Below are positions 9,562-18,883 of a stretch of DNA of 64,000 nucleotides, in pieces. How positions within the stretch are numbered: the stretch's first letter is position 1; every line of letters begins with the position of its first letter. This DNA comes from CAVRGQ01 sp963720785 (GTDB lineage Bacteria; Actinomycetota; Acidimicrobiia; IMCC26256; DASPTH01): contig CAVRGQ010000008.1 in NCBI GenBank assembly GCA_963720785.1, positions 62,001 through 126,000 on the forward strand, written 5' to 3'. A program made the translations under genes and the position numbers. The notes under the pieces are model-generated. The model saw nothing but the letters and a program-made list of their open reading frames with translations, ran no database searches and was not told the DNA's origin.

Positions 9562-10902
9562 TCACGTCCTGTTCGTCTCGTTCGCTTCGTCGTTGCGCAT
9601 CTCGAGCCACTCGGCCAGGCCGTCGCGGCGCACCTCGAGGCGCTCGTTGCCCTCGGCACGGAGGTCCTGCACCGTCACGGCGTCGCGGCTGGCCTCGTCC
9701 TGGCCGAGCACGACCGTCCACCGGGCACCCGACTTGTCGGCCGCCTTGAACTGCGCCTTCACCGAACGGTCGCCGTAGGTGCGCTCGACGCGCACCCCGC
9801 TCTCGCGGAGCTCGTACACCAGGCGGCCGGCCTCGGCCGAGCCCGCGGCCGACGCGTCACCGCGGAAGGCGTTCACCACGAACACGTCGGCACGTGCGGG
9901 CGGGCGGTGCACTCACGCCCTCGGCCTCGCAGGCGATGAGCACCCGCTCCACGCCGATACCGAAGCCGATCCCGGAGGTGGGCGTGCCACCCATCTCCTC
10001 GGCGAGCTTGCCGTAGCGGCCGCCGCCACCGATGGCGTTCTGCGCGGCGTCGAGCGCGGTCGCTCTGGAACTCGAACGTGGTGCCGGTGTAGTAGTCGAA
10101 GCCGCGCACGAGCCGCGGGCGCGAGCTCGTAGCGGATGCCGAGCTCGTCGAGCCGGCGCTGCACGATCTCGAACGTGCTCGCGCGACTCGTCGCTCAGGT
10201 GCGCGGTGAGCTGCGGCGCGCGCTCGATGACGTCCTGCCAGTCGTCGACCTTGGAGTCGAGGACGCGCAGCGGGTTGGCCTCGACCCGCTCGCGGAAGGT
10301 CGTCGCCGAGCTGCGCGGCGTGGTCGAGCAGGTACTCGCGCAGCAGCGCCAGGTAGGCGGGGCGGCTGTGCTCGTCGCCCATCGAGTTGATGCACGAGCG
10401 TCGACGTGCGTCGAGGCCGAGGCGCGCGGTAGAAGCCGTGCGCGAGCGCGATCACCTCGACGTCGACCTCGGGGTCGTCGACGCCGAGCACCTCGGCGCC
10501 GACCTGCCAGTGCTGGCGGTAGCGGCCCTTCTGCGGGCGCTCGTAGCGGAAGTGCGGCGCGACGTACCAGACCTTCCACGGCACCGGCGGGTGGTGCTGC
10601 ACGAAGGCGCGCACGACCGGCGCGGTGCCCTCGGGCCGCAGCGCGATGCGGCGACCGCCCTTGTCCTCGAAGTCGTACATCTCCTTGCGGACGACGTCGG
10701 TGGACTCCCCCACCCGCTGGAACACCTCGAGGTGCTCGAAGATCGGCGTGAGGACGAGGCCGAAGCCGTAGCTCGCCGGCGCGCGCCGCGAACGTCGCGA
10801 CGAGCGCCATCCAGCGGTCCGACTCTCGGGCGGCAGGACGTCGTGGGTCCCGACGGGCGCGCGGAACCGCGACTGCATCCACACGGCGGCTTGCTCGGGC
10901 AC
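9562..10902 (-). CDS. hisS: Histidyl-tRNA synthetase (many frameshifts)
   Basis: Class II HisRS of about 447 residues: N-terminal PVGTHDVLPPES, motif 2 (HFRYERPQKGRYRQHWQVG), the histidine-A motif LVRGFDYYTGTTFEFQ, GGGGRYGKLAEEMGG, and an anticodon-binding domain at the C-terminus (DVFVVNAFRG). Reading it through requires about eight one-base shifts, near 10820, 10785, 10428, 10305, 10180, 10125, 10060 and 9907, nearly all apparent insertions. As with aspS, the conserved pieces argue for sequence error. GTG 10902 is preferred as the start over ATG 10878 because a TACCAT hexamer lies 6 bases before it. Confidence 0.88.
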
Positions 10903-10908
10903 GGCCGC

Positions 10909-10914
10909 ATGGTA
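10909..10914 (-). promoter_or_regulatory. -10 element of hisS, leaderless position
   Basis: TACCAT on the minus strand, 6 bases before GTG 10902. Transcription would begin at or next to the start codon. Confidence 0.5.
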
Positions 10915-10950
10915 CCGGGGCAGGGTCGCCCGCCTCGGGACGGAAACGGC

Positions 10951-13262
10951 CTAGGTAGGCGCCGACGCGGGCGTGGCCGGGGAGCACCCGGTACGCCGCG
11001 AACACGCTGTCGATCCGCTTGACCGCCACAGAGGATCGAGTCGAGGTGGTCGGGGTCGGCGAGCTCGAACTCGAAGCGGAACTTGGCGACCCGGTCGTTC
11101 GAGGTCTGCGACGTGCACGAGAGGATGTTCACGTGGTGCTCGGACAGCACCTGGGCGACGTCGCGCAGGAGCTTGGAGCGGTCGAGCGCCTCGACCTCGA
11201 CCGACACCACGTAGGTGGCCGGCTGGTCGTGGTCCCACTCGACCTCGATGACCCGCTCGGCGTGGTCCGACCAGGCCGGCTGCGTTGGCGCAGTCGGTGC
11301 GGTGCACCGACACGCCGCGACCACGGGTGACGAAACCCATGATCTCGTCGCCGGGCACCGGGGTGCAGCAGCGCGACAGGCGCACCATGACGTCGTCGAG
11401 GCCTTCGACGTGCACGCCGGTGGCGCGCCGCTCGCGAGCGGCGGGGCCGCGAGCGGCGGGCGCGTCGCGGTGACGGGCAGCTGCTCCTCGCCCTCGCGCA
11501 GCTCCTGCTCGAGCGTCTGCACCACGGCCTTGGCCGACACGTGGTCGCTCGCCGACCGCCGCGTAGAGGGCGTCGAGGTCGGCGTAGTGCAGCGACTCGG
11601 CGACCTCCTGCAGCGACGTCGAGCGCCGCGAGCTTCTGCACCGGCAGGCCCTCCTTGCGCAGCGCCTTGGCCAGCTCCTCGCGGCCGGTCTCGATGGCGT
11701 CGACGCGGCGCTCACGCGAGAACCACTGGCGGATCTTCGTGCGCGCCTTCGGCGTGCGCACGAACTGCAGCCAGTCGCGGCTCGGGCCCGCGCCTTCGAC
11801 CTTGCTGGTGAAGATCTCGACGGTGTCGCCCGACGACGAGCGTGGAGTCGAGCGGCACGAGCCGACCGTTGACGCGCGCGCCGATGCACCGGTGGCCGAC
11901 GTCGGTGTGGATCGCGTAGGCGAAGTCGACGGGCGTGGCGCCCGTGGCCAGCGTGATGACCTTGCCCTTCGGCGTGAAGACGAAGACCTCGTCGTACTCG
12001 AGGTCGATCTTCAGCGACTCCATGAACTCGCCGGGGTCGCTCGTCTCCTGCTGCCAGTCGACCATGCGCTGCAGCCAGAGCATGTCCTCGGCGGGCTCGT
12101 GCTCCTTGTAGCCCCAGTGCGCGGCGACGCCGAACTCGGCGCGCCGGTGCATCTCCTGCGTGCGGATCTGCACCTCGACCGCCTTGCCCTGCGGGCCCAC
12201 CACCGTGGTGTGCAGCGACTGGTAGAGGTTGAACTTGGGCATCGCGATGTAGTCCTTGAACCGGCCCTGCACCGGCTTCCACATCGCGTGGATCGAACCC
12301 AGCGCGGCGTAGCAGTCCTTCACCGAGTCGACGACGACGCGCACGCCCACGAGGTCCTGGACGTCGTCGAACTGCTTGCCCTGGGTGACCATCTTCTCGT
12401 AGATCGACCAGTAGTGCTTCGGCCGGCCGTTGACGTCGGCGTCGATGCGCAGCTCCGCGAGGCGGGCCCGCAGCTCGGCCAGCACCTCGTCGAGGAACTC
12501 GTCGCGCTCGGGCGCGCGGGTCGCGACCATCTGCTCGATCTCGGCGTACCGCAGCGGGTGCAGCACCGCGAACGCGGTGTCCTCGAGCTGCCACTTCACG
12601 TCGGCGATGCCGAGGCGGTGCGCGAGCGGCGCGTAGACGTCGAGGGTCTCCTGCGCGATGCGGCTGCTGCTTGAACTCCGGCAGCGACGCGATCGTGCGC
12701 ATGTTGTGCAGGCGGTCGGCGAGCTTGATGAGCAGGACGCGGATGTCCTTCGCCATCGCGACGAGCATCTTGCGCAGCGTGGCGGCCTGCTGCGCCTCCT
12801 TGGAGTCGAACTGGAGGCGGTCGAGCTTGGTGACGCCGTCGACGATCGTGGCGACGTCGGCGCCGAGCTCGACTGCTCGATGTCGTCGGTGGTGACGGTG
12901 GTGTCCTCGACCGCGTCGTGCAGCAGCGCGGCCGCGATGGTGACGTCGTCGAGGCCGAGGTCGGCGAGGATCAGCGCGACGCCGAGCGGGTGGGTGATGT
13001 AGGGCTCACCGCTGCGGCGCACCTGCGGCCGAGTGGGCGTCGCGGGCGATCTCGAACGCTGCTCGATGATCGCGATGTCGGCGCGGCGGTGGCGCTCGCG
13101 GTACGCCTCGACGAGGGCCGCGACCTCGACGTCGACGGCGTGCTCCTGGTGGTGGCGGCGCCAGGGCAGCACCGATCGCCGGTCGTTGCGGCTGTCGACA
13201 CGATCGGCGCGTGATCCGCCCGATCTCCCGACGCCGGTCCCCGGGATCTCCGTGGTGCTCAT
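10951..13262 (-). CDS. rel: Bifunctional (p)ppGpp synthetase/hydrolase Rel (many frameshifts)
   Basis: Rel makes and degrades (p)ppGpp, the stringent-response alarmone. In order: HD hydrolase (GEPYITHPLGVALILADL, LLHDAVEDT), synthetase (VGVRVVVDSVKDCYAALG, FNLYQSLHTTVVGPQGK), TGS (VFTPKGKVITLATGATPVDF), a zinc-finger region with RCCTPVPGDEIMGFVT, and a C-terminal ACT domain (ILSCTSQTSNDRVAKF). About 770 residues, normal. Frame changes occur near 13055, 13020, 12870, 12662, 11831, 11623, 11545, 11450, 11285 and 11030. The start is most likely ATG 13262, since the upstream in-frame ATG (13274) overlaps a TAGCAT hexamer. The exact C-terminus around 10951 is uncertain. Confidence 0.9.
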
Positions 13263-13272
13263 GTGCCCACCC

Positions 13273-13278
13273 ATGCTA
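13273..13278 (-). promoter_or_regulatory. -10 element of rel
   Basis: TAGCAT on the minus strand, 10 bases before ATG 13262, giving at most a very short leader. It contains the ATG at 13274, which argues against that start. Confidence 0.4.
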
Positions 13279-13304
13279 CCTGGCGGACCCTGGGCCCCCG
13301 ACGG

Positions 13305-14587
13305 TCAGCGGCGCTTCTTCTTGCCGCGCTGCTGGCGGGGACGGGGCGCCGCCGAGCCCCGGGTGGCCGCCGGCGGATCGGGTGCGGCCTCGGGAGCGGC
13401 TGCGGTCGAGCGATCGGGCGTCGCCGTCGATCGCGGCGTCCGCGTCGGCGTCGTCCGGGGCGTCGTCCTCGAGGGTGGCGATCCGCACTGCGGCGGCGGC
13501 GATCGCCTCTTCCTCGACGGGCGGCGGGACCGGCGCCTTCCGGGCCGCGGCCTGCTGCTCCTTCTGGCGCCTTGGCGAGGTCGGCGGCGGCCCGGGCGCG
13601 CAGCGCCGTGTACTTCGGCTCCTTCTCCTTCAACCACGCGAGGAGCGGCGTGGCCACGAAGATCGAGGAGTAGGCGCCGGTGAGCAGGCCGACGAACAGC
13701 GCGAGGGCGAAGTCCTTCAGCGCGAGGCCGCCGAACACCTAGGTGCCGACGAACAGCAGCGAGCCGACCGGCAGCAGCGCCACCAGCGACGTGTTGATCG
13801 AGCGGATCAGCACCTGGTTGAGCGAGCGGTTCACCATCGACGAGTAGGTGTCGCCGCGCACGGTGCCCAGACGCGTGGTGTTGTCTCTGCACCTTGTCGA
13901 ACACGACGACGGTGTCGTAGAGCGAATACCCCAGGATGGTGAGGAAGGCCACCACCGTCGCGGGCGTGACCTCGAACCCCGAGACCGCGTAGACGCCGAC
14001 GGTGATGATGATGTCGTGGACCACCGCGATGATCGCGGCGAGCGCCATTCGCCACTCGAATCGAACGTCAGGTAGAGGGCGATCACGAAGAAGAACACGA
14101 CGAGCGCCTGGAGCGCCTTGGAGCTCACCTTGTCGCCCCAGGTGGGCCCGACGTTCTTGACCGCGACCGCGCACTGGTCCTGGTTGCCGACGTCGCAGTT
14201 GGCGAGACCCCCGTACTTCCCCAGTGCGGCAGTGACCTTGGCCTGGTCGGCCGCGCTCAGGTCCTTCGCCTGCACCCGCACGCCGTCGTTGCCGACGATG
14301 AGGATCTTGGCGTCGCCGAGACCGAGCGGGTCGATCGCGGCGCGCACGTCGGACACCGACGCCGAGCCCGACGCCTTGGTGAACTGCCACTCGGTGCCGC
14401 CCTCGAAGTCGATGCCGAGGTTGAGCCCCTGCACCGCGAACGCCACGATCGAGATCAGGATCAGCGTGCCCGAGAGGATCAGCCACCGCCGCGAGTGGCC
14501 GATGAACTGGAAGTTCGTCCGCTCGTGGTAGATGTCCTTGAGCGTCGTGCGTTGTTTCTTCTGCGGTGCTTCCGTCGCTGCGCTCAC
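13305..14587 (-). CDS. secF: Protein-export membrane protein SecF (frameshifts and one in-frame TAG)
   Basis: SecF pairs with SecD to pull exported proteins through SecYEG using the proton gradient. Visible: N-terminal cytoplasmic part, first membrane helix (WLILSGTLILISIVAFAV), NLGIDFEGGTEWQF, periplasmic P4 domain, and the helix cluster (VVHDIIITVGVYAVSGFEVT, LTILGYSLYDTVVVFDKV, GAYSSIFVATPLLAWLKE). The Lys/Arg-rich tail ends in QQRGKKKRR. Shifts occur near 14062, 13885 and 13571, and an in-frame TAG lies at 13741-13739 between LLFVGT and VFGGLALKDF; the frame is the same on both sides. The GTG start at 14587 overlaps the secD stop (GTGA). Confidence 0.88.
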
Positions 14588-16101
14588 GTGACCACCTCCG
14601 GGTGGTCGAGGCCGGAGCCGATGCCGAAGCCCTTCATCCGCACCAGCTTCGGCTTGCGGGCGAGGATCGACACCAGCGGGTGCATGAAGAAGTACGACAC
14701 CAGCAGGTCGAGCACGGTGGAGATGCCGAGGAAGAGGGCGAAGCCGCGCACCGAGCCGATGGCGAGCAGGTAGAGCACCGCCGCGCCGATGAGCGACACG
14801 AGGTCGGCGGCGAGGATGGTGCGGAACGACTTCGTGAACGAGCGATCCACGCACGAGCGCACGGTGGCACCGAGCCGCAGCTCGTCCTTCATCCTCTCGA
14901 AGTACACGATGTAGGAGTCGACGGTGATACCCACCGACACGATGATGCCGGTGACGCCCGAGAGGCCGAGCACGATCGTGACGCCCATCGCCGGCAGCAG
15001 CCACGCGACCAGCGTGAACAACGCCATCCCGCTGAGCACGATGCCCGCGATCACCACGACGCCGAGGAGCCGGTAGAACACGAGCATGTAGATCGCCACC
15101 AACGCGAGGCCGATGATGCCGGCGAGGATGCCCGCGTGGAGCTGGTCCTTGCCGAGCGAGGGCGACACGTTCTCGACGTTCACCTGCTTGAGCACCACGG
15201 GCAGCGCGCCGTAGTTGATCAGCTTGGCGAGGTCCTGGGCCTCGGTCTGGCTGAAGCCGTTGGTGCCCCCGGAGATCTGCACCGGGCCGCTGAAGGACGC
15301 GGCCTGGAACGCCGGGTTCGACTGCACGACGCCGTCGAGGACGATCGCGACCTGATCGGTGGGCGTCGGCTGGCCGAACGACTTCGCGGCGAGGGCGTTG
15401 AACTGCGACGCACCCAGGCTGTTGAGGTCCATCAGCACGACGTAGCCATTGCCCTGCGAGAACTGGCTCTTCGCGCCGCTCACGCCTTTGCCGGTCATCG
15501 CGGTGGGGCCGAGCAGGAAGCGGTTCTTGGAGTTGAGGTCGGTCGCCACGATGCACTTGTCGGCGACGTCGTTGGCCCGACTCGTGGTGGGGATCGTGCT
15601 GAGCTGGCTGATCAGCGTGCTGTCGCACGCCGCGATCGCGGCGTTGGCCGCGGCGTCCGCCTCGGCCTTCGGCAGCGTGGTGGTGGTCGTCGGCGCGGTG
15701 GTGGTCGCACCCGGCGCGCCGGTCGTGGTGGTGGTGCTCGGCGTCGCACCCTCGGGCCCGAGCGTGGCGAGCACGGGGCGGAAGCGCAGCTGCGCGGTCT
15801 TGCCGACCAGTCGCACCGCCTTCTCACGGTCCTTCACGCCCGGGAGGTCGATCACCACGTCGCTGCCGGAGCGGGTGATCTCGGGCTCGAGCGTGCCGAA
15901 GCTGTCGACACGCGAGCGGATGATGTCGATGGCGACGTCGAGCGAGTCGCTGTTGTACTTGCCCTGCGGTGAGAGCACGACCGACACGCCGCCCTGCAGG
16001 TCGAGGCCGAGGACGGGGCTCTTGTCGAGCGCGAGCGCACCCAGGAACGTGCCGATGACCAGCACGAGGGTGACGATCAGGAACGTCCAGTTGCGGCGCA
16101 C
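14584..16101 (-). CDS. secD: Protein-export membrane protein SecD
   Basis: 505 residues, intact. First helix (FLIVTLVLVIGTFLGALAL), then the periplasmic P1 domain (LGLDLQGGVSVVLSPQGKY, SDVVIDLPGVKDREKA) and five more helices in the C-terminal half (LAGIIGLALVAIYMLVFYRL, VLGLSGVTGIIVSVGITVDS, FFMHPLVSILARK). The P1 region carries an insertion at about residues 115-175 with long Thr runs and two cysteines (AACDS, DKCIV), which could form a disulfide. It starts at GTG 16101, two bases after the yajC stop; yajC-secD-secF is an operon. Confidence 0.95.
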   Translation of the reverse strand: MRRNWTFLIVTLVLVIGTFLGALALDKSPVLGLDLQGGVSVVLSPQGKYNSDSLDVAIDIIRSRVDSFGTLEPEITRSGSDVVIDLPGVKDREKAVRLVGKTAQLRFRPVLATLGPEGATPSTTTTTGAPGATTTAPTTTTTLPKAEADAAANAAIAACDSTLISQLSTIPTTSRANDVADKCIVATDLNSKNRFLLGPTAMTGKGVSGAKSQFSQGNGYVVLMDLNSLGASQFNALAAKSFGQPTPTDQVAIVLDGVVQSNPAFQAASFSGPVQISGGTNGFSQTEAQDLAKLINYGALPVVLKQVNVENVSPSLGKDQLHAGILAGIIGLALVAIYMLVFYRLLGVVVIAGIVLSGMALFTLVAWLLPAMGVTIVLGLSGVTGIIVSVGITVDSYIVYFERMKDELRLGATVRSCVDRSFTKSFRTILAADLVSLIGAAVLYLLAIGSVRGFALFLGISTVLDLLVSYFFMHPLVSILARKPKLVRMKGFGIGSGLDHPEVVT

Positions 16102-16103
16102 GC

Positions 16104-16406
16104 TCAGGCACCCGCCCCGTCGGCCGCGTCGTCACCGTCGGCGGGCTCGTCGACGGGCGGCGGCACGGCCTGCGCGAGCGCCCGCTTGGCGACGGTGACC
16201 ACAACCCCCGGTGCGATCTCCAGATCGACGGTGTCGCCGTCCATGGAGACGACGGTGCCGAAGATGCCGCCGGCCGTGATGATCTCGTCGCCCACCTGGA
16301 CCGAGGCGATGAATGCGTTCAGGGCCTGGTTGCGCCGACGCTGCGGCATCACGACCAGGAAGAAGAACGCCACCGCCAGGATCAGGAAGTAGACGATGAC
16401 GATCAC
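16104..16406 (-). CDS. yajC: Preprotein translocase subunit YajC
   Basis: About 100 residues from GTG 16406, preceded by GAGGA. One N-terminal helix (VIVIVYFLILAVAFFFLVVM), the signature MPQRRRNQ, then the small cytoplasmic domain (QVGDEIITAGGIFGTVVSM). YajC binds SecDF. The reading frame is open upstream to 16463, but that part looks non-coding and the usual YajC N-terminus begins at the helix. An acidic, Ala-rich tail follows the domain. Confidence 0.9.
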   Translation of the reverse strand: MIVIVYFLILAVAFFFLVVMPQRRRNQALNAFIASVQVGDEIITAGGIFGTVVSMDGDTVDLEIAPGVVVTVAKRALAQAVPPPVDEPADGDDAADGAGA

Positions 16407-16501
16407 TGGTGTCCTCGGATGGTCCTGGTCGGCGGCCCGGCGGTGTGAAACCGGTGCGGACACTAGTGCGTGGGTACGCCCCGGAGGGACCGCGGCTGTC
16501 C

Positions 16502-17569
16502 CTAGCCCGGATCGTCACCTGCGGTTTGGACCTCGAACAGGCTGGCGGCGATGGCGGCGGAGGCCGGCGGCACCAGGCCGAGGTGGGCGTACCCACCGGG
16601 CGTGGCGACCCGACCGCGCGGCGTGCGCAAGAGCATCCCCGCCTTCAGGAGGAAGGGCTCGTAGACCTCCTCGACCGTCTCCGGCTGCTCCCCCACCGCG
16701 ACCGCCAAGGTGTGGAGGCCCACCGGCTGGCCGGCGAAGGTCACGCACAGCGCGCTGAGCACCGACCGGTCGACCTTGTCGAGGCCGAGTTCGTCGACCT
16801 CGAACAGCGTGAGCGCGGCCCGCGCGACGTCGCCGGTGACCCGGCCGTCGGCCCGCACCTCGGCGTAGTCACGCACCCGCTTCAACAGGCGGTTGGAGAT
16901 CCGCGGCGTACCCCGGGAGCGCCGGGCGATCTCGGCCGCGCCGCCGGTGGGGCCGTCGCCGTCGATGGTCACGCCGAGGATGTCGGCGGCCCGCACCACG
17001 ATCGCCTCGAGCTCGGGGGCGTCGTAGAAGTCGAGGCGCGCCACGAAGCCGAAGCGGTCGCGCAACGGACCGGTGATGAGGCCGGTGCGGGTGGTGGCGC
17101 CGATCAGCGTGAAGCGGGGCAGCTCGAGGCGGATCGACCGGGCCGAGGGGCCCTTGCCGATCACGATGTCGAGCTGGAAGTCCTCCATCGCCGGGTAGAG
17201 CACCTCCTCCACGGGCCGCGGCAGACGGTGGATCTCGTCGATGAACAGCACGTCGCCGTCGTCGAGGTTGGTGAGGATCGCGGCGAGGTCGCCGGCGCGC
17301 TCGAGCGCGGGGCCGCTCGTGATGCGCAGGGCCACATCCATCTCGGCGGCGACGATCCCCGACAGGGTGGTCTTGCCGAGTCCGGGCGGGCCGGCGAACA
17401 ACAGGTGGTCGGCGGCCTGGCCGCGCATCTTGGCGGCCTGCAGCACGATGTCGAGGTGCTCCTTCAGGCGCGGCTGGCCGACGAACTCGTCGAGCCGGCG
17501 CGGCCGGAGCGTGGTCTCCTCCGCGGCCTCGATCGGATCGGCCGCGGCGCTGAGCAGTTCTTCCCTCAA
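16502..17569 (-). CDS. ruvB: Holliday junction helicase RuvB
   Basis: 355 residues; AAA+ motor that drives branch migration with RuvA. Visible: LRPRRLDEFVGQPRLKEHL, Walker A GPPGLGKTTL, Walker B LFIDEIHRLPRP, sensor 1 (LIGATTRTGLIT), arginine finger region (LRDRFGFVARLDFY) and the winged-helix end (QPVGLHTLAVAVGEQPETVE). The start is TTG 17569: the sequence AGGAGG, overlapping the ruvA stop, sits 8 bases before it. The gene is intact and normal in length. Confidence 0.96.
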   Translation of the reverse strand: MREELLSAAADPIEAAEETTLRPRRLDEFVGQPRLKEHLDIVLQAAKMRGQAADHLLFAGPPGLGKTTLSGIVAAEMDVALRITSGPALERAGDLAAILTNLDDGDVLFIDEIHRLPRPVEEVLYPAMEDFQLDIVIGKGPSARSIRLELPRFTLIGATTRTGLITGPLRDRFGFVARLDFYDAPELEAIVVRAADILGVTIDGDGPTGGAAEIARRSRGTPRISNRLLKRVRDYAEVRADGRVTGDVARAALTLFEVDELGLDKVDRSVLSALCVTFAGQPVGLHTLAVAVGEQPETVEEVYEPFLLKAGMLLRTPRGRVATPGGYAHLGLVPPASAAIAASLFEVQTAGDDPG

Positions 17570-17577
17570 TCGATCAA

Positions 17578-17583
17578 CCTCCT
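17578..17583 (-). promoter_or_regulatory. Ribosome binding site of ruvB
   Basis: A perfect AGGAGG overlapping the TAG stop of ruvA and 8 bases before TTG 17569. It decides the unusual TTG start. Confidence 0.8.
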
Positions 17584-18166
17584 ACGCGTGGACCGAGAGG
17601 AGCTTCAGCGCCTCGCGCAGCAGGTCCTCGACGGAACCGTCCTCGGGCAGCTGCGCCACGACATCGCGCACCTCGTCGGTGCCGTAGCCGAGGCCGGCGA
17701 GCGCGGCGCGCACCTCGGCGCGCGGCGCGGGGCCGCCGCCAACCTCGGAGAGATCGAGCTCGGGCACCTCGAGGCGCGACTTCAACTCCACCAGGAGGCG
17801 CTGCGCGGTGCGCTTGCCGACACCGGGCACGAGGGTGAGCGCGGCGAGGTCGTCCTCGAGCAGCGCTCGGCGCAGACTCGACGGTGAGTGCACCGAGAGC
17901 ATCGCCAGCGCGAGCTTCGGGCCCACACCGGTGGTGCCGATCAGTGCCTCGAACGTGTCGCGCTCGTCACGCGACGGGAAGCCGTAGAGCACCATGGCGT
18001 CTTCGCGCACGTGGAGGTGCGTGAACAGGAAGGCGGCGTTGCCGGGGTGCAGCGCGGGCAACGCACCCGCGGGCACGTTGACGCGGTAGCCCACGCCCCC
18101 GACCTCCACCAGCGCCTCACCGGCGGCGGTGCGCTCGATCACGGTGCCCCGCACCGAACCGATCAT
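17582..18166 (-). CDS. ruvA: Holliday junction DNA helicase subunit RuvA
   Basis: 194 residues. RuvA tetramers hold the four-way junction and load RuvB. OB fold at the N-terminus (MIGSVRGTVIERTAAGEALV), then two helix-hairpin-helix motifs (GTTGVGPKLALAML and LVPGVGKRTAQRLLVELKSR), and a C-terminal RuvB-binding domain (AALAGLGYGTDEVRDVV). It starts at ATG 18166, 31 bases after the ruvC stop. The gene is intact. Confidence 0.96.
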   Translation of the reverse strand: MIGSVRGTVIERTAAGEALVEVGGVGYRVNVPAGALPALHPGNAAFLFTHLHVREDAMVLYGFPSRDERDTFEALIGTTGVGPKLALAMLSVHSPSSLRRALLEDDLAALTLVPGVGKRTAQRLLVELKSRLEVPELDLSEVGGGPAPRAEVRAALAGLGYGTDEVRDVVAQLPEDGSVEDLLREALKLLSVHA

Positions 18167-18197
18167 CGACGTGCTCCTCGCCGCCGGGTCGCTCCGC

Positions 18198-18830
18198 TCA
18201 TCGCTTCGCTCCTTGCTTCTTCACGGCCGCGGCGATCGCGTCCTGCAACTTCGAACTTCCTGCCGCGCCAACCGGCAACGTCCCACCCGGTTGGGCGGCG
18301 ACCTGGGCGGCGACCGGCGCCTTCCACCAGTGGCACAGCGCGAGCGCCAGCGCGTCGGCGGCGTCGGGCGGGTCGGGCAGTTCGGCGAGGCGCAGGAGGC
18401 GCATCACCATCGTCTGCACCTCGTACTTGCCCGCGGCGCCGTCGCCCGCGACCGCGAGCTTCACCTCGTTCGGGCTGTAGGTGGCGACGGGGATGCGCTC
18501 ACGCCCGGCGATGGCGAGGGCGAGTCCGCTCGCCTGGCCCACCGACATCGCGGTGCGGGTGTTCACCTGGAAGAGCACGCGCTCCACCGCGACCGCGCCC
18601 GGCCGGAACTCCGCGACGAGCGACTCGAGGTCGGCGTGGAGCGCGGCGAGCCGGTCGGGCAGTCCGTCGGACGGCGGGGTGCGCAGCACGCCGTAGGACA
18701 CCGCCACGAACCGGGCGCCCTCACGGCGGACCACGCCGTAGCCACAGCGCGACACGCCCGGGTCGATGCCCAGGACGGGTGCGTCCCCGGGTGCGCCCCC
18801 GGGTGTGCCGGCATGCTCCGAATCGAACAT
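18198..18830 (-). CDS. ruvC: Crossover junction endodeoxyribonuclease RuvC
   Basis: 210 residues; cuts Holliday junctions as a dimer. The RNase H fold has acidic residues in VLGIDPGVSRCGYGVV, VAVERVLFQ and PDAADALALALCHWW, the usual D-E-D(D) set. The family norm is about 175, and the extra length is a Gly/Pro-rich N-terminus (about 18 residues) and a longer C-terminus ending in AVKKQGAKR. ATG 18830 lies 7 bases after a TAGGAT hexamer, so the transcript is probably leaderless and ruvC heads the ruvCAB operon. Confidence 0.95.
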   Translation of the reverse strand: MFDSEHAGTPGGAPGDAPVLGIDPGVSRCGYGVVRREGARFVAVSYGVLRTPPSDGLPDRLAALHADLESLVAEFRPGAVAVERVLFQVNTRTAMSVGQASGLALAIAGRERIPVATYSPNEVKLAVAGDGAAGKYEVQTMVMRLLRLAELPDPPDAADALALALCHWWKAPVAAQVAAQPGGTLPVGAAGSSKLQDAIAAAVKKQGAKR

Positions 18831-18837
18831 GGGTTCG

Positions 18838-18843
18838 ATCCTA
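18838..18843 (-). promoter_or_regulatory. -10 element of the ruvCAB operon, leaderless position
   Basis: TAGGAT on the minus strand, 7 bases before ATG 18830. No clear -35 element. Confidence 0.5.
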
Positions 18844-18850
18844 GAGCGAT

Positions 18851-18867
18851 CGCCGCAGGATGCGGCG
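18851..18867 (-). terminator. Hairpin after the coxG-like gene
   Basis: CGCCGCA, loop GGA, TGCGGCG: a perfect 7-bp stem 16 bases after the coxG-like stop and just upstream of the ruvC promoter element, placed to separate the two operons. Confidence 0.5.
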
Positions 18868-18883
18868 GATGGCGAGGCCCGAC

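Noticed and set aside
9562..13262. Programmed frameshifting in hisS and rel
   Set aside because: There are about eighteen shifts without slippery sequences or a common site, in genes never known to use it. Sequence error explains them better.
18188..18212. GGAGCGAAGCGATGAGCGGAGCGAC-like alternating motif (read on the minus strand) at the ruvC end
   Set aside because: It consists of the last ruvC codons, the stop and a short similar run. Related strings near 44590 and 44660 are too degenerate to call a repeat family.
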